This document shows positions 18,043 to 27,480 of a stretch of DNA of 64,000 nt, in pieces. Under the pieces are notes generated by a model that did not search any database, was not told the origin of the DNA, and saw only the letters and a list, made by a program, of their open reading frames with translations. Where the stretch lies: the NCBI GenBank assembly GCA_035652435.1, contig DASRDU010000178.1:1-64000 (forward strand), written 5' to 3'. How positions within the stretch are numbered: position 1 is the stretch's first letter; the number at the start of each line of letters is the position of its first letter. The position numbers and the translations under genes are program-made. The stretch comes from DASRDU01 sp035652435. GTDB lineage: Bacteria > Acidobacteriota > Blastocatellia > RBC074.

Positions 18043-20619
18043 ATGCCGAGCGCTTTACTTCGCCTCCACTTGTACGCCGGCCTGCTGGTCTTCCTGATCT
18101 CAGGCTTTGCCTTCGCGCAGGAAGTCAGACCAGCTTCTGCATCCCCGGTCCTGGCTGCGGCCTCAACTGAGCGACTCCGCCTGGTCGCACCCGGCGAGGT
18201 CTTCCAGCTGCGGCTCGAAGTCTTCACCCCGGCGGGCGAGAAGCTCTTCGATTCGGATGCGAGGTTCGGCAACCAGCTCGACTGGAATCTGCTCGACCAG
18301 CAGGGGCAGCGCCTCGCCGATGGCGCTTACCGGTGTCTGGTGACGGCGAGAACTCTCGATGGCCGGCTCAGCCGGAAACAGGGCATCATCGTTGTGCAGG
18401 CGGGCCAGCTCTCGCTCCAGGCGTCCGATCAGAACTCGCAGGCCATTCAGTCAGCCAATCGGCCCTCTGCCGTCAGTCAGCAGGATTCCTGGACCGTCGT
18501 CAGTGAAGCGACCGGCCTGCCGCTCGCCTTTCTCGCGCACGACGGCGAGCGGGCCCGGGTGATGAGCGGGCGCGGGGGCCTCGCGTTCCACACCGGAGAT
18601 TTTCTGGCGGGCAGGGATGCCGAGCAGATGCGACTCACCGCGGAAGGCAATCTCGGCCTCGGCGTCACTGACCCGCAAGCCAGGCTCGATGTCGCCGGAC
18701 TGATCCGCACCTCGGAAGGAATCGTCTTCCCCGACGGGACGATCCAGCGGACGGCAGCCGGCGCGGGTGCCGCCAGAGACCGTCAGACGGCGCTGGACAG
18801 CCCGGCCGGCAGCGCCATTCGAGACCGCCTCGCGCCGGGCCGCACCATCGAGGCCGGGAGCGGGGAAAGAGAGAAAGCTGGTAAAGAAATGCCAGGGCCG
18901 AATCGGGTCAATGTCACTGCGGGGACGGCCAACCGGATCGTAAAGTTCGCGGCTGATGGGGCGACGCTCGTTGACTCGACGGTGACCGAGGCGGCGTCGG
19001 GTGACATCGGGATCGGGACTACTACGCCGGGCGGGGTCTTTGACTTGCAGCGGTCGAGTGGCGGCGACATCCTGCAGCGACTCTGGAACACCGGGAGTGG
19101 CGGGGCGAAGCTGCGCTATGTGGCGGCGACGGGCGCGACCTCGCAGTTGCAGTTGACCGACGGCCTTGAGTGGCTGATGGCGATTGCCGGCAATAACTCC
19201 GTCGGGATGCAGTTCCGGCTGCGGCCCCCCGGCTCGCCAAACACCGAGGCGCAGCTCAACGCGAGTGCTGCCATGACGATCTCCCGTAACGGCAACGTCG
19301 GGATCGGGACGGCCAGCCCGTTCCGCCCGCTCCATATCAAAAGCACGGGCGAAGTGGCGCTGAACATTGAAGGCGACTCGGGCAGCCCGGACATGCAGAT
19401 CGAAACCACCGTCAGTAACATCAGACGCTGGACGTTTGGCTCGACGGGCAATGGTCATGCTACGCCGAACGCCTTTTACATCTACCAGGACACCAACACA
19501 TCCAATGCCCCTATTCAGACCACCCGGCTCCTGATAGATCAGAGCGGCAACGTCGGCATCAATACTACAAGCCCGCAAACCCGCTTGCACATTCAGGGCA
19601 ATAACGAAGTCTTACGCCTGCAGGGGACGACGCCCTATCTACAGCTTTACAACTCGCTCGGCACAGCCACGGGCTACTTCTACCAGAAGAATCTCAACGA
19701 TGCGGAAGTTGGCATCAGTACCGCGAATAGCCAGGGGCACCTGTTCTTTACCACTCAGGGAACGGAACGGATGAGGATCTACCCGGCCAGCGAAGGCGGC
19801 GATGTCGAGATCACCAGCCGGTTGGGCATTGGCACCATTCCGGACGAAGCACTTGACGTCAATGGGGCCTTCAAGATTGAAGGAAATGGTCATTATTGGA
19901 AATTCGACGTCGATAATTACAATAGTGATTCAACTGGATATTTGTTTTTGTGGCGAGACGGTATAGTAAAAGTGTACATTTCTGATGATGGTAGCTATCA
20001 CACTTCCTCTGATCTTAGGCTCAAAACTGACATCAAGCCCTATCACGAAGTTCTCAATGGTGTAAAGAATCTTGGCGTCTCAACCTTCCTGTTCAAGAAC
20101 AACCCGGATTCGACCAGAAGAAATTTAGGAGTAATCGCGCAGGATGTTCAGAAATACTTCCCTGAGATTGTCGGCCAACAGCAGGAGAAGGATGGTAATG
20201 AGTATCTCAGCCTGGATTACAGCAAGCTCGGCGTCATCGCGGTGAAGGCCATCCAGGAACAGCAGGAGTTGATCGAAAAGCTCGAACGCAGGATTGCCGA
20301 CCTGGAGCAGAAACCCGCCGACCGCGCGAGCCTTGGATCATCAGCAGGCAGGAACCTCTGTGATGGTGTCGTCGTGCTTGATCAGAACGGCGAAGCCATC
20401 GTCAATCTGCCTGACTCGTTTGAGGCCCTGAATCGCGACTTCCGCTACCAGCTGACCGCCATCGGCGCGCCCGCCCGTGACCTCTACATTGCCGCAGAGA
20501 TCGCCGACCACCATTTCAGGATCGCCGGCGGGCGACTGGGGATGAAAGTCTCGTGGCAGGTGACCGGCTATCGGCAGGACCCGGCGAGCAAGACCCACCC
20601 GATGTCGGTGGGACAATGA
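18043..20619 (+). CDS. Secreted fibre-like protein with C-terminal S74 intramolecular chaperone
   Basis: 858 residues; the ATG at 18043 is preceded by AAGGAG at the right distance. After a signal peptide (LLRLHLYAGLLVFLISGFAFA) comes a FlgD-like/Ig-like segment (FQLRLEVFTPAGEKLFDS), then repeats of the form NVGIGTASPxxxLHI near residues 206, 326, 421, 505 and 592, typical of trimeric fibre shafts. From about 656 it has the Peptidase_S74 endosialidase-chaperone domain (SSDLRLKTDI, LGVIAQDVQKYFPEIV, YSKLGVIAVKAIQEQQ) with a coiled-coil helix. In phage fibres this domain trims itself off after trimer assembly; here it is followed by about 90 more residues. DNA of 19880-20180 is notably AT-richer than the rest. 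Confidence 0.85.
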   Translation: MPSALLRLHLYAGLLVFLISGFAFAQEVRPASASPVLAAASTERLRLVAPGEVFQLRLEVFTPAGEKLFDSDARFGNQLDWNLLDQQGQRLADGAYRCLVTARTLDGRLSRKQGIIVVQAGQLSLQASDQNSQAIQSANRPSAVSQQDSWTVVSEATGLPLAFLAHDGERARVMSGRGGLAFHTGDFLAGRDAEQMRLTAEGNLGLGVTDPQARLDVAGLIRTSEGIVFPDGTIQRTAAGAGAARDRQTALDSPAGSAIRDRLAPGRTIEAGSGEREKAGKEMPGPNRVNVTAGTANRIVKFAADGATLVDSTVTEAASGDIGIGTTTPGGVFDLQRSSGGDILQRLWNTGSGGAKLRYVAATGATSQLQLTDGLEWLMAIAGNNSVGMQFRLRPPGSPNTEAQLNASAAMTISRNGNVGIGTASPFRPLHIKSTGEVALNIEGDSGSPDMQIETTVSNIRRWTFGSTGNGHATPNAFYIYQDTNTSNAPIQTTRLLIDQSGNVGINTTSPQTRLHIQGNNEVLRLQGTTPYLQLYNSLGTATGYFYQKNLNDAEVGISTANSQGHLFFTTQGTERMRIYPASEGGDVEITSRLGIGTIPDEALDVNGAFKIEGNGHYWKFDVDNYNSDSTGYLFLWRDGIVKVYISDDGSYHTSSDLRLKTDIKPYHEVLNGVKNLGVSTFLFKNNPDSTRRNLGVIAQDVQKYFPEIVGQQQEKDGNEYLSLDYSKLGVIAVKAIQEQQELIEKLERRIADLEQKPADRASLGSSAGRNLCDGVVVLDQNGEAIVNLPDSFEALNRDFRYQLTAIGAPARDLYIAAEIADHHFRIAGGRLGMKVSWQVTGYRQDPASKTHPMSVGQ

Positions 20620-20822
20620 GAGCCGGTTCCTTACTTCGTTCTCACTTCCCCCTCAATGAGATTTCACCATCATGACTGCGCGGCTGTTTCGGGCGCGGGA
20701 TTGAGTGCTGTCACCCTCTCTGTGCAGGAGCGGACAGACGGCTGGATTTGTTGTCTGATAATCTGGCGTCCGGAGTCAGATTACAGCAGACCCAAGGGCT
20801 TTCATTGAAAGGAGAAGGGACG

Positions 20823-22577
20823 ATGGCAAAGACGACTGCCGACCTGCTCATTGAGCGGTTGATTGACTGGGGCGTGGACACAGTCTTCGGGCTGCCCGGG
20901 GACGGCGTGAACGGGCTCTTCGAGGCGCTGCGGACGCATCAGAAGGAGATCAGATTCATTCAGGTGCGGCACGAGGAGGCCGCCGCCCTGGCCGCCTGCG
21001 GTTACGCCAAGTACACGCGCCGCCTGGGCGTCTGTCTGGCGACATCGGGGCCGGGCGGGATTCACCTGCTCAACGGCCTGTACGACGCGAAGTGCGATCT
21101 GCAGCCGGTGCTGGCGATCACCGGGCACACCTTCCACGACCTGATCGGTACGCACCACCAGCAGGACGTTGACCTCGACAAACTCTTTATGGACGTGGCC
21201 GCCTTCAACCAGCGCGTGATGGGGCCGGCGCACGTCGAAAACCTGGTTGATGAAGCGATCAAGACCGCGCTCGACCGCCGCACCGTCGCGCACCTGACGA
21301 TCCCGAAGGACATTCAGGACTGGACGACGTCAGATGAAGAGCGATCCAGACAGAACGTCGCCCGTCACAGCGCCGAGTTGTACGCCCAGTCCTTCCCGCT
21401 GCCGCCGCAGGCGGATCTGGATGAGGCGGCGCGGATCATCAACCAGGCTTCGCGGGTCGCGATCCTCGCCGGGGCCGGCTGTCTCGGAGCGCGCGCCGAA
21501 ATTCTCGAACTGGCCGAGAAGGTCGGCGGCCCCGTCATCAAGCCGCTGCTCGGCAAGGCCGTCGTGCCCGACGACAGCCCATACACGACGGGCGGCATCG
21601 GGCTGCTCGGCACCGCGCCTTCGCAGGACGCGATGGAGGAATGCGACGCGCTCGTGATTGCGGGCAGCAGCTTCCCTTACCTTGAGTTTTACCCGAAGCC
21701 GGGGCAGGCCGAGGTCGTGCAGATTGACATTGACCCGGCGCGCATCGGGTTGCGCCACCCGGCGGATGTCGGCCTCGTCGGCAGTTGCGCGGACGTGCTG
21801 CGCGCGCTGCTGCCGCTGGTTCAGCACAAGGCCGACCGCGGCTTTCTGGAGAAGGCGCAGCGGCGGATGAAGAGCTGGAATGAACTGATGGACGAACGCG
21901 GCACGCGCACCGACACGCCGATGAAGCCGCAGGTGGTCACTTACCACCTTAACAAACTGCTCCGCGACGACGCGATCATTTCCGCCGACAGCGGGACCAT
22001 CGCGACGTGGGCGGCGCGCTACATCAGGATTCGCGGCGAGATGCAGTTCTCGCTCTCGGGCACGCTCGCGACGATGGCCAATTCGCTGCCTTACAGCATC
22101 GGCGCGGCGGTGGCGTGGCCCGACCGTCAGGTCATCTGCATCGTCGGCGACGGCGGTTTCACGATGCTCATGGGCGAGGTCGCCACGCTCGTCAAATATA
22201 ACCTGCCGGTCAAAGTGATCGTCTTCAAGAACAACACGCTCGGCATGATCAAGTGGGAGCAGATGGCGATGGAGGGCAATCCGGAGTTCGGCGTCGAGCT
22301 GCAGCCGATTGACTTCGCCGCATACGCGATGGCGTGCGGCGCGGCCGGCTACACGCTCGAAGACCCGCGTCAGGCCGAAGAGGTCCTGCGCGCCGCGCTC
22401 GCGCACCCCGGCCCGGCTGTGGTGCAGGCGGTGATTGATCCGAATGAACCGCCGATGCCCGGCAGGGTCACTACTGAGCAGGCGTATGAATTCGGGAAGG
22501 CACTGGTGCGCGGCGAGCGCGAGGGCTGGGAGATCATCAAAACTGTCGCTAAGGATAAAGTCCGCGAGGTGATCTGA
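20823..22577 (+). CDS. Thiamine-diphosphate-dependent enzyme (pyruvate oxidase/acetolactate synthase-like)
   Basis: 584 residues from the ATG at 20823, chosen for the AAGGAG just upstream. The N-terminal Pyr domain has the conserved catalytic Glu (RHEEAAALAACGYAK, Glu51/52) and SGPGGIHLLNGLYDA. The central domain resembles the FAD/nucleotide-binding domain (ILAGAGCLGARAEILELAEK). The C-terminal PP domain has GDGGFTMLMGEVATLVKY near 442 with the distal Asn (KNNTLGM). The family includes pyruvate:quinone oxidoreductase (PoxB), acetolactate synthase and related decarboxylases. Size and sequence suit a PoxB-like enzyme, but the exact substrate is not fixed. It stands alone on the + strand. Confidence 0.85.
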   Translation: MAKTTADLLIERLIDWGVDTVFGLPGDGVNGLFEALRTHQKEIRFIQVRHEEAAALAACGYAKYTRRLGVCLATSGPGGIHLLNGLYDAKCDLQPVLAITGHTFHDLIGTHHQQDVDLDKLFMDVAAFNQRVMGPAHVENLVDEAIKTALDRRTVAHLTIPKDIQDWTTSDEERSRQNVARHSAELYAQSFPLPPQADLDEAARIINQASRVAILAGAGCLGARAEILELAEKVGGPVIKPLLGKAVVPDDSPYTTGGIGLLGTAPSQDAMEECDALVIAGSSFPYLEFYPKPGQAEVVQIDIDPARIGLRHPADVGLVGSCADVLRALLPLVQHKADRGFLEKAQRRMKSWNELMDERGTRTDTPMKPQVVTYHLNKLLRDDAIISADSGTIATWAARYIRIRGEMQFSLSGTLATMANSLPYSIGAAVAWPDRQVICIVGDGGFTMLMGEVATLVKYNLPVKVIVFKNNTLGMIKWEQMAMEGNPEFGVELQPIDFAAYAMACGAAGYTLEDPRQAEEVLRAALAHPGPAVVQAVIDPNEPPMPGRVTTEQAYEFGKALVRGEREGWEIIKTVAKDKVREVI

Positions 22578-22581
22578 AGTT

Positions 22582-22674
22582 GGAAGTCGGGAGTCGGAAG
22601 CTAAGAATGATGAAGAGCGGAATCCGTGTTCGTCGTTCATCGTTCCGACTTCTGACTTCCGACTCCTGACTCCC
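22582..22674. repeat. Inverted repeat between convergent genes
   Basis: GGAAGTCGGGAGTCGGAAG (22582-22600) pairs with 22656-22674 with two mismatches, and the right side continues with further CTCCCGACTCCC units. It fills the 113-base gap between two convergent genes and may act as a two-way terminator, though the repeat type looks dispersed. Confidence 0.65.
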
Positions 22675-22690
22675 GACTCCCAGCTCCCGC

Positions 22691-23911
22691 TCAGAGCGTT
22701 CGCAGGAAGCGAATGATCTGCGCCCGTTGCCGGCTGTTGAGCTGGTTGTACCTGTTCATGACAAAGGACGCCTCGCCGCCGTGACGACGCAGCGCGTCAT
22801 CGTAAGTCAGTGACTGGGCGTCGTGCATCAGCCGGCTGCGCGTGCGGACTCCCCAGAGCGGAGGGGTGCGCAGCTTGTTCGCCGTCGCCTGATCGCCGTT
22901 CTGGACGATGCCGTCTCCGGTGCCGACGTCGTGGAGCAGGAAGTCGCTGTAGGGGTGAATCACCTTGCCGCCGAGCGCCGGCGGCACGATGAAAGTTCCG
23001 CCGTTGATCGCCGTCCCCGCCGGGGCAGTCGTGATGTTCGGCACGTGGCAGATGGCACAGCCAACCTGATTGAAGAGTTGCGCGCCGGCGCGGGCTTCGA
23101 GCGTCACCGCCGCCGCCTCGTCGCGCGCCGGAGCCTTGGTCGCGCGCATGAAGCGGGCGAAGAGGTCGACATCATCCTCAGCATCTTCGGGGTCGGCGAC
23201 GGTGTCGTACGCGGCGACTGAATTGCCGAGTGAAGAGTTCTCCTGCGAGAGCAGGCGATTGGTGATCCCCATCTCGTTCAGGTAGGCGTCGGCGGAGAAC
23301 GAGAGCAGGCTGGCGTGCTGACACTTCCAGCCGAAGCGCCCTACGCGCGTGAAGCCGGGCACTTCGAGCAGCGGCGCCTGCACGACCTGCCCGGCAATCA
23401 TTCCGCCCGAGAGGCGCGGCTGATTGCGGGCAATTTCGATAATCGTCTGGTCGTCTATCGCTTCGATGAAGCCGTCGCCGAGGATGCTCAGTGAGGCGCG
23501 GAAGGTGCGGATGTTTTCGCCGTCCGGCACCGACTCCTGAATCGCGGGGTGGATGGCTCGGTCGTGGATCAGCGAACCGCCGGGCGCCGCGACGAAGTTG
23601 CCGGCGCGATCCCGGTGCCCGGCCCTCAGCACCGTCACCTGACTCGCGCCGCCCGTGACCGGGTTCTGGTGGCATTCCGCGCAGGACTGCGCGTTGTAAA
23701 CGGGGCCGAGCCCGTCGGCCACCGTGTCACGCTCCTCGAATATCCTGAGGTCCGCATCGAACGTGGCCTGATCCGTGAGGCCGTTGGTGCGATTGTCGAA
23801 GCCGGTCGGTGCTTCGACAAAGGACTGACTGACGGCAGTGCGGGTCAGGGCCGCGGGCACGATGAGCGCCGCCGCGAAGAACATCACCGCAAAAAATTTC
23901 AGCAGTTTCAT
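22691..23911 (-). CDS. Diheme cytochrome c oxidoreductase-like protein (DHOR/di-heme peroxidase type)
   Basis: 406 residues from the ATG at 23911, which gives a signal peptide (KLLKFFAVMFFAAALIVPAA) and an AAAGGA ribosome site. A longer frame from 24187 would translate a palindromic repeat. Two haem c motifs are present: CAECH (77-81) and CAICH (about 287-291), the second in a cytochrome-c-like domain that contains a Met near TPPLWGVRTRSRLMHD. The layout fits the di-heme oxidoreductase (DHOR) family, periplasmic redox enzymes with poorly known substrates. It lies downstream of the YHYH and cupredoxin genes on the same strand, but the 430-base gap suggests a separate promoter. Confidence 0.85.
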   Translation of the reverse strand: MKLLKFFAVMFFAAALIVPAALTRTAVSQSFVEAPTGFDNRTNGLTDQATFDADLRIFEERDTVADGLGPVYNAQSCAECHQNPVTGGASQVTVLRAGHRDRAGNFVAAPGGSLIHDRAIHPAIQESVPDGENIRTFRASLSILGDGFIEAIDDQTIIEIARNQPRLSGGMIAGQVVQAPLLEVPGFTRVGRFGWKCQHASLLSFSADAYLNEMGITNRLLSQENSSLGNSVAAYDTVADPEDAEDDVDLFARFMRATKAPARDEAAAVTLEARAGAQLFNQVGCAICHVPNITTAPAGTAINGGTFIVPPALGGKVIHPYSDFLLHDVGTGDGIVQNGDQATANKLRTPPLWGVRTRSRLMHDAQSLTYDDALRRHGGEASFVMNRYNQLNSRQRAQIIRFLRTL

Positions 23912-24122
23912 CCTGGGTTTTCCTTTCAAATGGGCCGGGCACACGTCGGCCTCCTGGGGCCGCACGAGCGCCCCGGCGCGGTCAAAAGCTCCTGGCACTG
24001 ACTTGCCGGTGTAGTTTGTGAGGTCAGCGAGTGCCGGCTGTTTGGGGCATCGAGTAAGTGACGTCAGGTAGACGAGGTTTTGAGATTCCGCCTGACGCAC
24101 AATCGGCGTGGGGCGGGAAGCC

Positions 24123-24256
24123 GGTTCACCGCAGAGGCGCAGAGGGACGCAGAGATTGCGCAGAGAAGAGAGGGGAGAGGAGAACAAAGTGCCTCCTGGA
24201 ACTCTCTGCCTTTTCTCTGCGCAGCCTCAGCGCACTCTGCGCCTCTGCGGTGAACC
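24123..24256. repeat. 134-base palindromic repeat (GCAGAGGCGCAGAG type)
   Basis: Perfect 22-base inverted arms at 24123-24144 and 24235-24256, with a second inner pair around TTGCGCAGAGAA and TTCTCTGCGCA. The arms are made of GCAGAG units. It occupies much of the 430-base gap 23912-24341 between two co-oriented genes; I see no gene in the rest of the gap. Confidence 0.85.
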
Positions 24257-24341
24257 AGGTGTTCATCCCACGCTACTTTCGTGTCGGACAGGTTTTCGTC
24301 TTCCCTGTGCGTCACATCACTGAGCAATGTGGTCGTGTCAC

Positions 24342-26162
24342 CTAACGGAAACTGACTTTGACCGGGTTTGCCGATTTGCCGTCCACCATGAGCGCGACGC
24401 TCGTTTCGCCGAGCCCGGCGAGGCTCCGGTCCAGCCGCAGATTCACCTGATCAAGTCCGGCAAAACTGCCCTGCTCGCCGGCGTAAGTCACTTCCATCGG
24501 GCCGACGCCCACGACGCACTTCACGTTCGCGAGCGAGCTGCGCGAGCGGACGCCGGTGCCGAACAAGACCAGGAAGAGCTGATCGGTCTCGCCGCCGAAT
24601 TCCATCGGCACGGCCACCATCCTGTTCTGTGTGGCGTCGAACCGCGCGACCGGCTCGTAGCTCTGCGAGCCGTCCGCTTTGACGCGCAGCGCGAGCGCCG
24701 CCGCGAGCCCCCCACCCGAAGCGTCGGCGGAAAACAGGCTCGGCGCGACCGGGCTGATGTAAGCGATCATGGTGGATGAGATCCCGTCCTGTTTGTTCAC
24801 TTTGAGGAGTGCCGGCCCGGTTGACGCCTGCGGCGGAATCTGAAAGTTGATCTGAGTCGGCGAGACGAAAAACAGCGGGCATTCGCGCGCGGCCCCGCCG
24901 CTGTCGGTCAGTTGCAGCGTGGCCCCGGCCAGCACGGTGAGCAGGGGGAGCGTCGTCGCGATGGAAGTCGTCGCGGAGAATCCCGTCCCGAACAGCGCCG
25001 CTATAGCCCCCGCCGCCAGCGAGTCCTTCGCATAGCTTGCGGCATTCACCGCGACGACGGATGTCGAGACCGTCGTCAGGCCGGTTGTGGGGACGACGAC
25101 CGTCTGCCGCCCGTTGTCGTTCGCCACGACGCCGTAGTAACGCGGCCCGATCAGGTACGGATAGACGTTCTTCCCGTTCTCATCAATCGTCGCGAAATAG
25201 GCGTATGTCCCCTGCGGGTATTCGGGCGTGACGGCGAAGCGCCCGTTGTACTCATCCAGATCGCCCGAGCCGGCGACGTACTCGTAATCCTCGGCGTAAG
25301 CGCCCGGCGGGAATTGATCGCTCACGTTCGGGCCGTACTGAGTGGACGTAAGTGTCGTTCCATCTGGCAATGAAGTGCGCTCGGTGATGTGGCGCTTCTG
25401 GTAGCTCGGGCGCATCCGTTTGCTCCCGCCCGTGCCGTCCGCGTTCGCATAGCCGTAAGGGCCGTAGATCGGATACCCGTCGAAGGCGTAGCCGATGATC
25501 CGCGAGTGTTCGGCGGCGGAAGTCGCGCCGATCTGGGAGACGAGGCTCGACGAAAGCTGGTGATGGTGGTAGCCGCCGCCCAGGATGCCGTTCGTCATCT
25601 GCATGTCGGGGTTGGGGTGGCCGAGCGCGGCGTCAAACCCGCTCGCCTCGAAAATGGGCGCGTTCTGATGCCAGATATTCTGGTTGCGGTATGACCTCGC
25701 GTCGAGCGAGTTGAAGAAGGCCACGCCGTTGACCAGCACGCCAATCGGCCCGAGCGGCGTGCTGGTGTGCGTGCCGGTCGCCGGTTGCGGATTGCGCGTG
25801 ATGCGGAATGTGTAGTGGCGCGCCGTCGGGATCGAAGGGTTACCACCGAACGGCCCGACCGGGTAAGTCGGGATGCTCTCGGCTTTGATGTAGACATCGG
25901 TGTCAGTGAAGCTGACCTGCTGGACATCAGAGAGTACCTGACTGACCACCGCGTTAATCATCGCATCCGGACTTTGTCCTTTGCGCCCGTCGGCGTTCAG
26001 GAGCCAGACCGAGATGGGCGCGAGTGAGCCGCCCGCCGATGTCGCATCCTCGTCAAAGGCGAGTGCCTTTGAGGCACGTGCCCGAGTGCCGGTCAGGACG
26101 GCGATGCTGCCGCAGACAATCAGAAACGCTCCCAGCAAAGCAATGCGTGATTTCACTGTCAT
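24342..26162 (-). CDS. Secreted YHYH-domain protein with TIGR03437-type C-terminal domain
   Basis: 606 residues with a signal peptide (about 1-30). The YHYH domain has GGGYHHHQLSS near residue 195 and IIGYAFDGYPIYGPYGYAN, typical of this family of unknown function, often found near multicopper or copper proteins. The C-terminal part (about 365-600, VNAASYAKDSLAAGAIAAL, LFFVSPTQINFQIPPQ) is the Solibacter-type domain common in secreted acidobacterial proteins. AAGGAG lies just upstream of the start. It follows the cupredoxin-fusion gene by 23 bases and is probably co-transcribed. The His cluster could bind copper; that is inference. Confidence 0.85.
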   Translation of the reverse strand: MTVKSRIALLGAFLIVCGSIAVLTGTRARASKALAFDEDATSAGGSLAPISVWLLNADGRKGQSPDAMINAVVSQVLSDVQQVSFTDTDVYIKAESIPTYPVGPFGGNPSIPTARHYTFRITRNPQPATGTHTSTPLGPIGVLVNGVAFFNSLDARSYRNQNIWHQNAPIFEASGFDAALGHPNPDMQMTNGILGGGYHHHQLSSSLVSQIGATSAAEHSRIIGYAFDGYPIYGPYGYANADGTGGSKRMRPSYQKRHITERTSLPDGTTLTSTQYGPNVSDQFPPGAYAEDYEYVAGSGDLDEYNGRFAVTPEYPQGTYAYFATIDENGKNVYPYLIGPRYYGVVANDNGRQTVVVPTTGLTTVSTSVVAVNAASYAKDSLAAGAIAALFGTGFSATTSIATTLPLLTVLAGATLQLTDSGGAARECPLFFVSPTQINFQIPPQASTGPALLKVNKQDGISSTMIAYISPVAPSLFSADASGGGLAAALALRVKADGSQSYEPVARFDATQNRMVAVPMEFGGETDQLFLVLFGTGVRSRSSLANVKCVVGVGPMEVTYAGEQGSFAGLDQVNLRLDRSLAGLGETSVALMVDGKSANPVKVSFR

Positions 26163-26185
26163 TACTCCTTCTCTTCAGATTCCTG

Positions 26186-27376
26186 TCAGTTGACGATGAT
26201 CGCTCCCTTCAGCATCCCCATTCCGCAGGTGAAGGAGATTTCACCGGCATCGTTCGGCGTGAGTTCAATTATGACGCTCTCTCCGACAGGCAGCTTCCGG
26301 CGGATGTCGAGGCTTGGGAAGACCACCGTCCCGGCGCAATTGCCCGCGTCAGGGCGAATGAACATCAACTTCACCGGCCGCCCCTTCTTCGCCTCGATGT
26401 GTGGGGGTTCATAACCTGATTCGCCGACCGTGATCCTGATTGCATCGGCAGGGATTGCGGCAGACTTCTTCGCTGCGGCCTGATCGCCTTCCGCGACGCG
26501 CAGCACGAACGGCACCGCGATGACACGGTTGTGGCGCTGGAACTGCGCCCACAGCTTGTAGAGCCCGGCGCGCGGGAAACCGGCCCCGGCCCTGACTACA
26601 GGCGGGCTCGGGCCGAGGAGTACCTTCGCCAGTTCAGCCGGGTCGTGAACGTGCGAGGTGAATTTTTCGGCCCCCGGATCGAACACCTCGCCGTCTTCCA
26701 GCGGGTGCGCATGGATGAAGTCTTTCAGGTCTTCGCTGATGATGACGAAATGCGCGAGCGCCCCCAGATAGAGTTGCAGGTCAGTCACCGGGCGCCCTGA
26801 TTTCGCGTCAGCCAGTGAAGCTGTGAGCATCACGTCGCAGCCAGCGCGCAGTGGTTTATCTGATGACAGCGTGACCCGCAGCCCGTCAACCACCCTGCTC
26901 AGTTGCTGATCCTCGACGAGACGCACAAGCGGGCGGCGGGGGCCATCCACTTTCAGGTCAAACCGCTCGACGATCTGCCCCGCACCGGGCGGCGTGTAAT
27001 CGGCGAAAAGGCGATACACGCCGCCGTGCGGAAACGCCTGCGTGACGCTGTATGAATCGCCGATCACCAGTTCCGGGTGGATGTGATAGAACTCGGCCAG
27101 GTCTTCCGAAACGGCCAGCAGGTGCATCGGCTTTTCATGCACGAACTGGAGGAAGCGCACACTGGCGCCCCGCTGGTTTTTCACGTTGAAGATCAACTCC
27201 GCCGGCTCGCCGGCTTTGACCGTGTCCGGAATGGTTTTGAATTCGGCGTGGTACTTCGGCGAAGCCGCGGCGGTTCGCACCCGGCCGTTGGCGCGCAGCA
27301 GCATCACGCAGCCGACGGCGGACAGGCTGATGGCGAGGGCCACTGATGCAAAGCGATTTCGGGCGCGAAGTTTCAT
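26186..27376 (-). CDS. Exported protein with YtkA/FixH-like domains and C-terminal cupredoxin domain
   Basis: About 396 residues if started at the ATG at 27376, which puts a membrane/signal segment (FASVALAISLSAVGCVMLLR) at the N-terminus; a start at 27424 is possible, and neither has a good ribosome site. The middle contains two beta-sandwich segments with metal-ligand-like motifs (LAEFYHIHPEL, LKDFIHAHPLEDG), similar to YtkA/FixH-type copper-related domains. The last 100 residues are a cupredoxin-like domain with Cys in GNCAGTVVF and CGMGM at the end. The His-x-His and Cys/Met motifs suggest copper handling outside the membrane. It heads a probable two-gene unit with the YHYH gene. Confidence 0.7.
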   Translation of the reverse strand: MKLRARNRFASVALAISLSAVGCVMLLRANGRVRTAAASPKYHAEFKTIPDTVKAGEPAELIFNVKNQRGASVRFLQFVHEKPMHLLAVSEDLAEFYHIHPELVIGDSYSVTQAFPHGGVYRLFADYTPPGAGQIVERFDLKVDGPRRPLVRLVEDQQLSRVVDGLRVTLSSDKPLRAGCDVMLTASLADAKSGRPVTDLQLYLGALAHFVIISEDLKDFIHAHPLEDGEVFDPGAEKFTSHVHDPAELAKVLLGPSPPVVRAGAGFPRAGLYKLWAQFQRHNRVIAVPFVLRVAEGDQAAAKKSAAIPADAIRITVGESGYEPPHIEAKKGRPVKLMFIRPDAGNCAGTVVFPSLDIRRKLPVGESVIIELTPNDAGEISFTCGMGMLKGAIIVN

Positions 27377-27480
27377 GGGAATGATCGAGGCCGTGATCGC
27401 CGCAGTTGAAATCGGAGCGGCCATTTCAACTGCGGCAGTCTGATGATTTCCGGCGAACCATCTGCCGCCGGCTTCCCGGG

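Noticed and set aside
23912..24187. N-terminal extension of the diheme cytochrome
   Set aside because: It reads through a palindromic repeat and would bury the signal peptide that starts at 23911.
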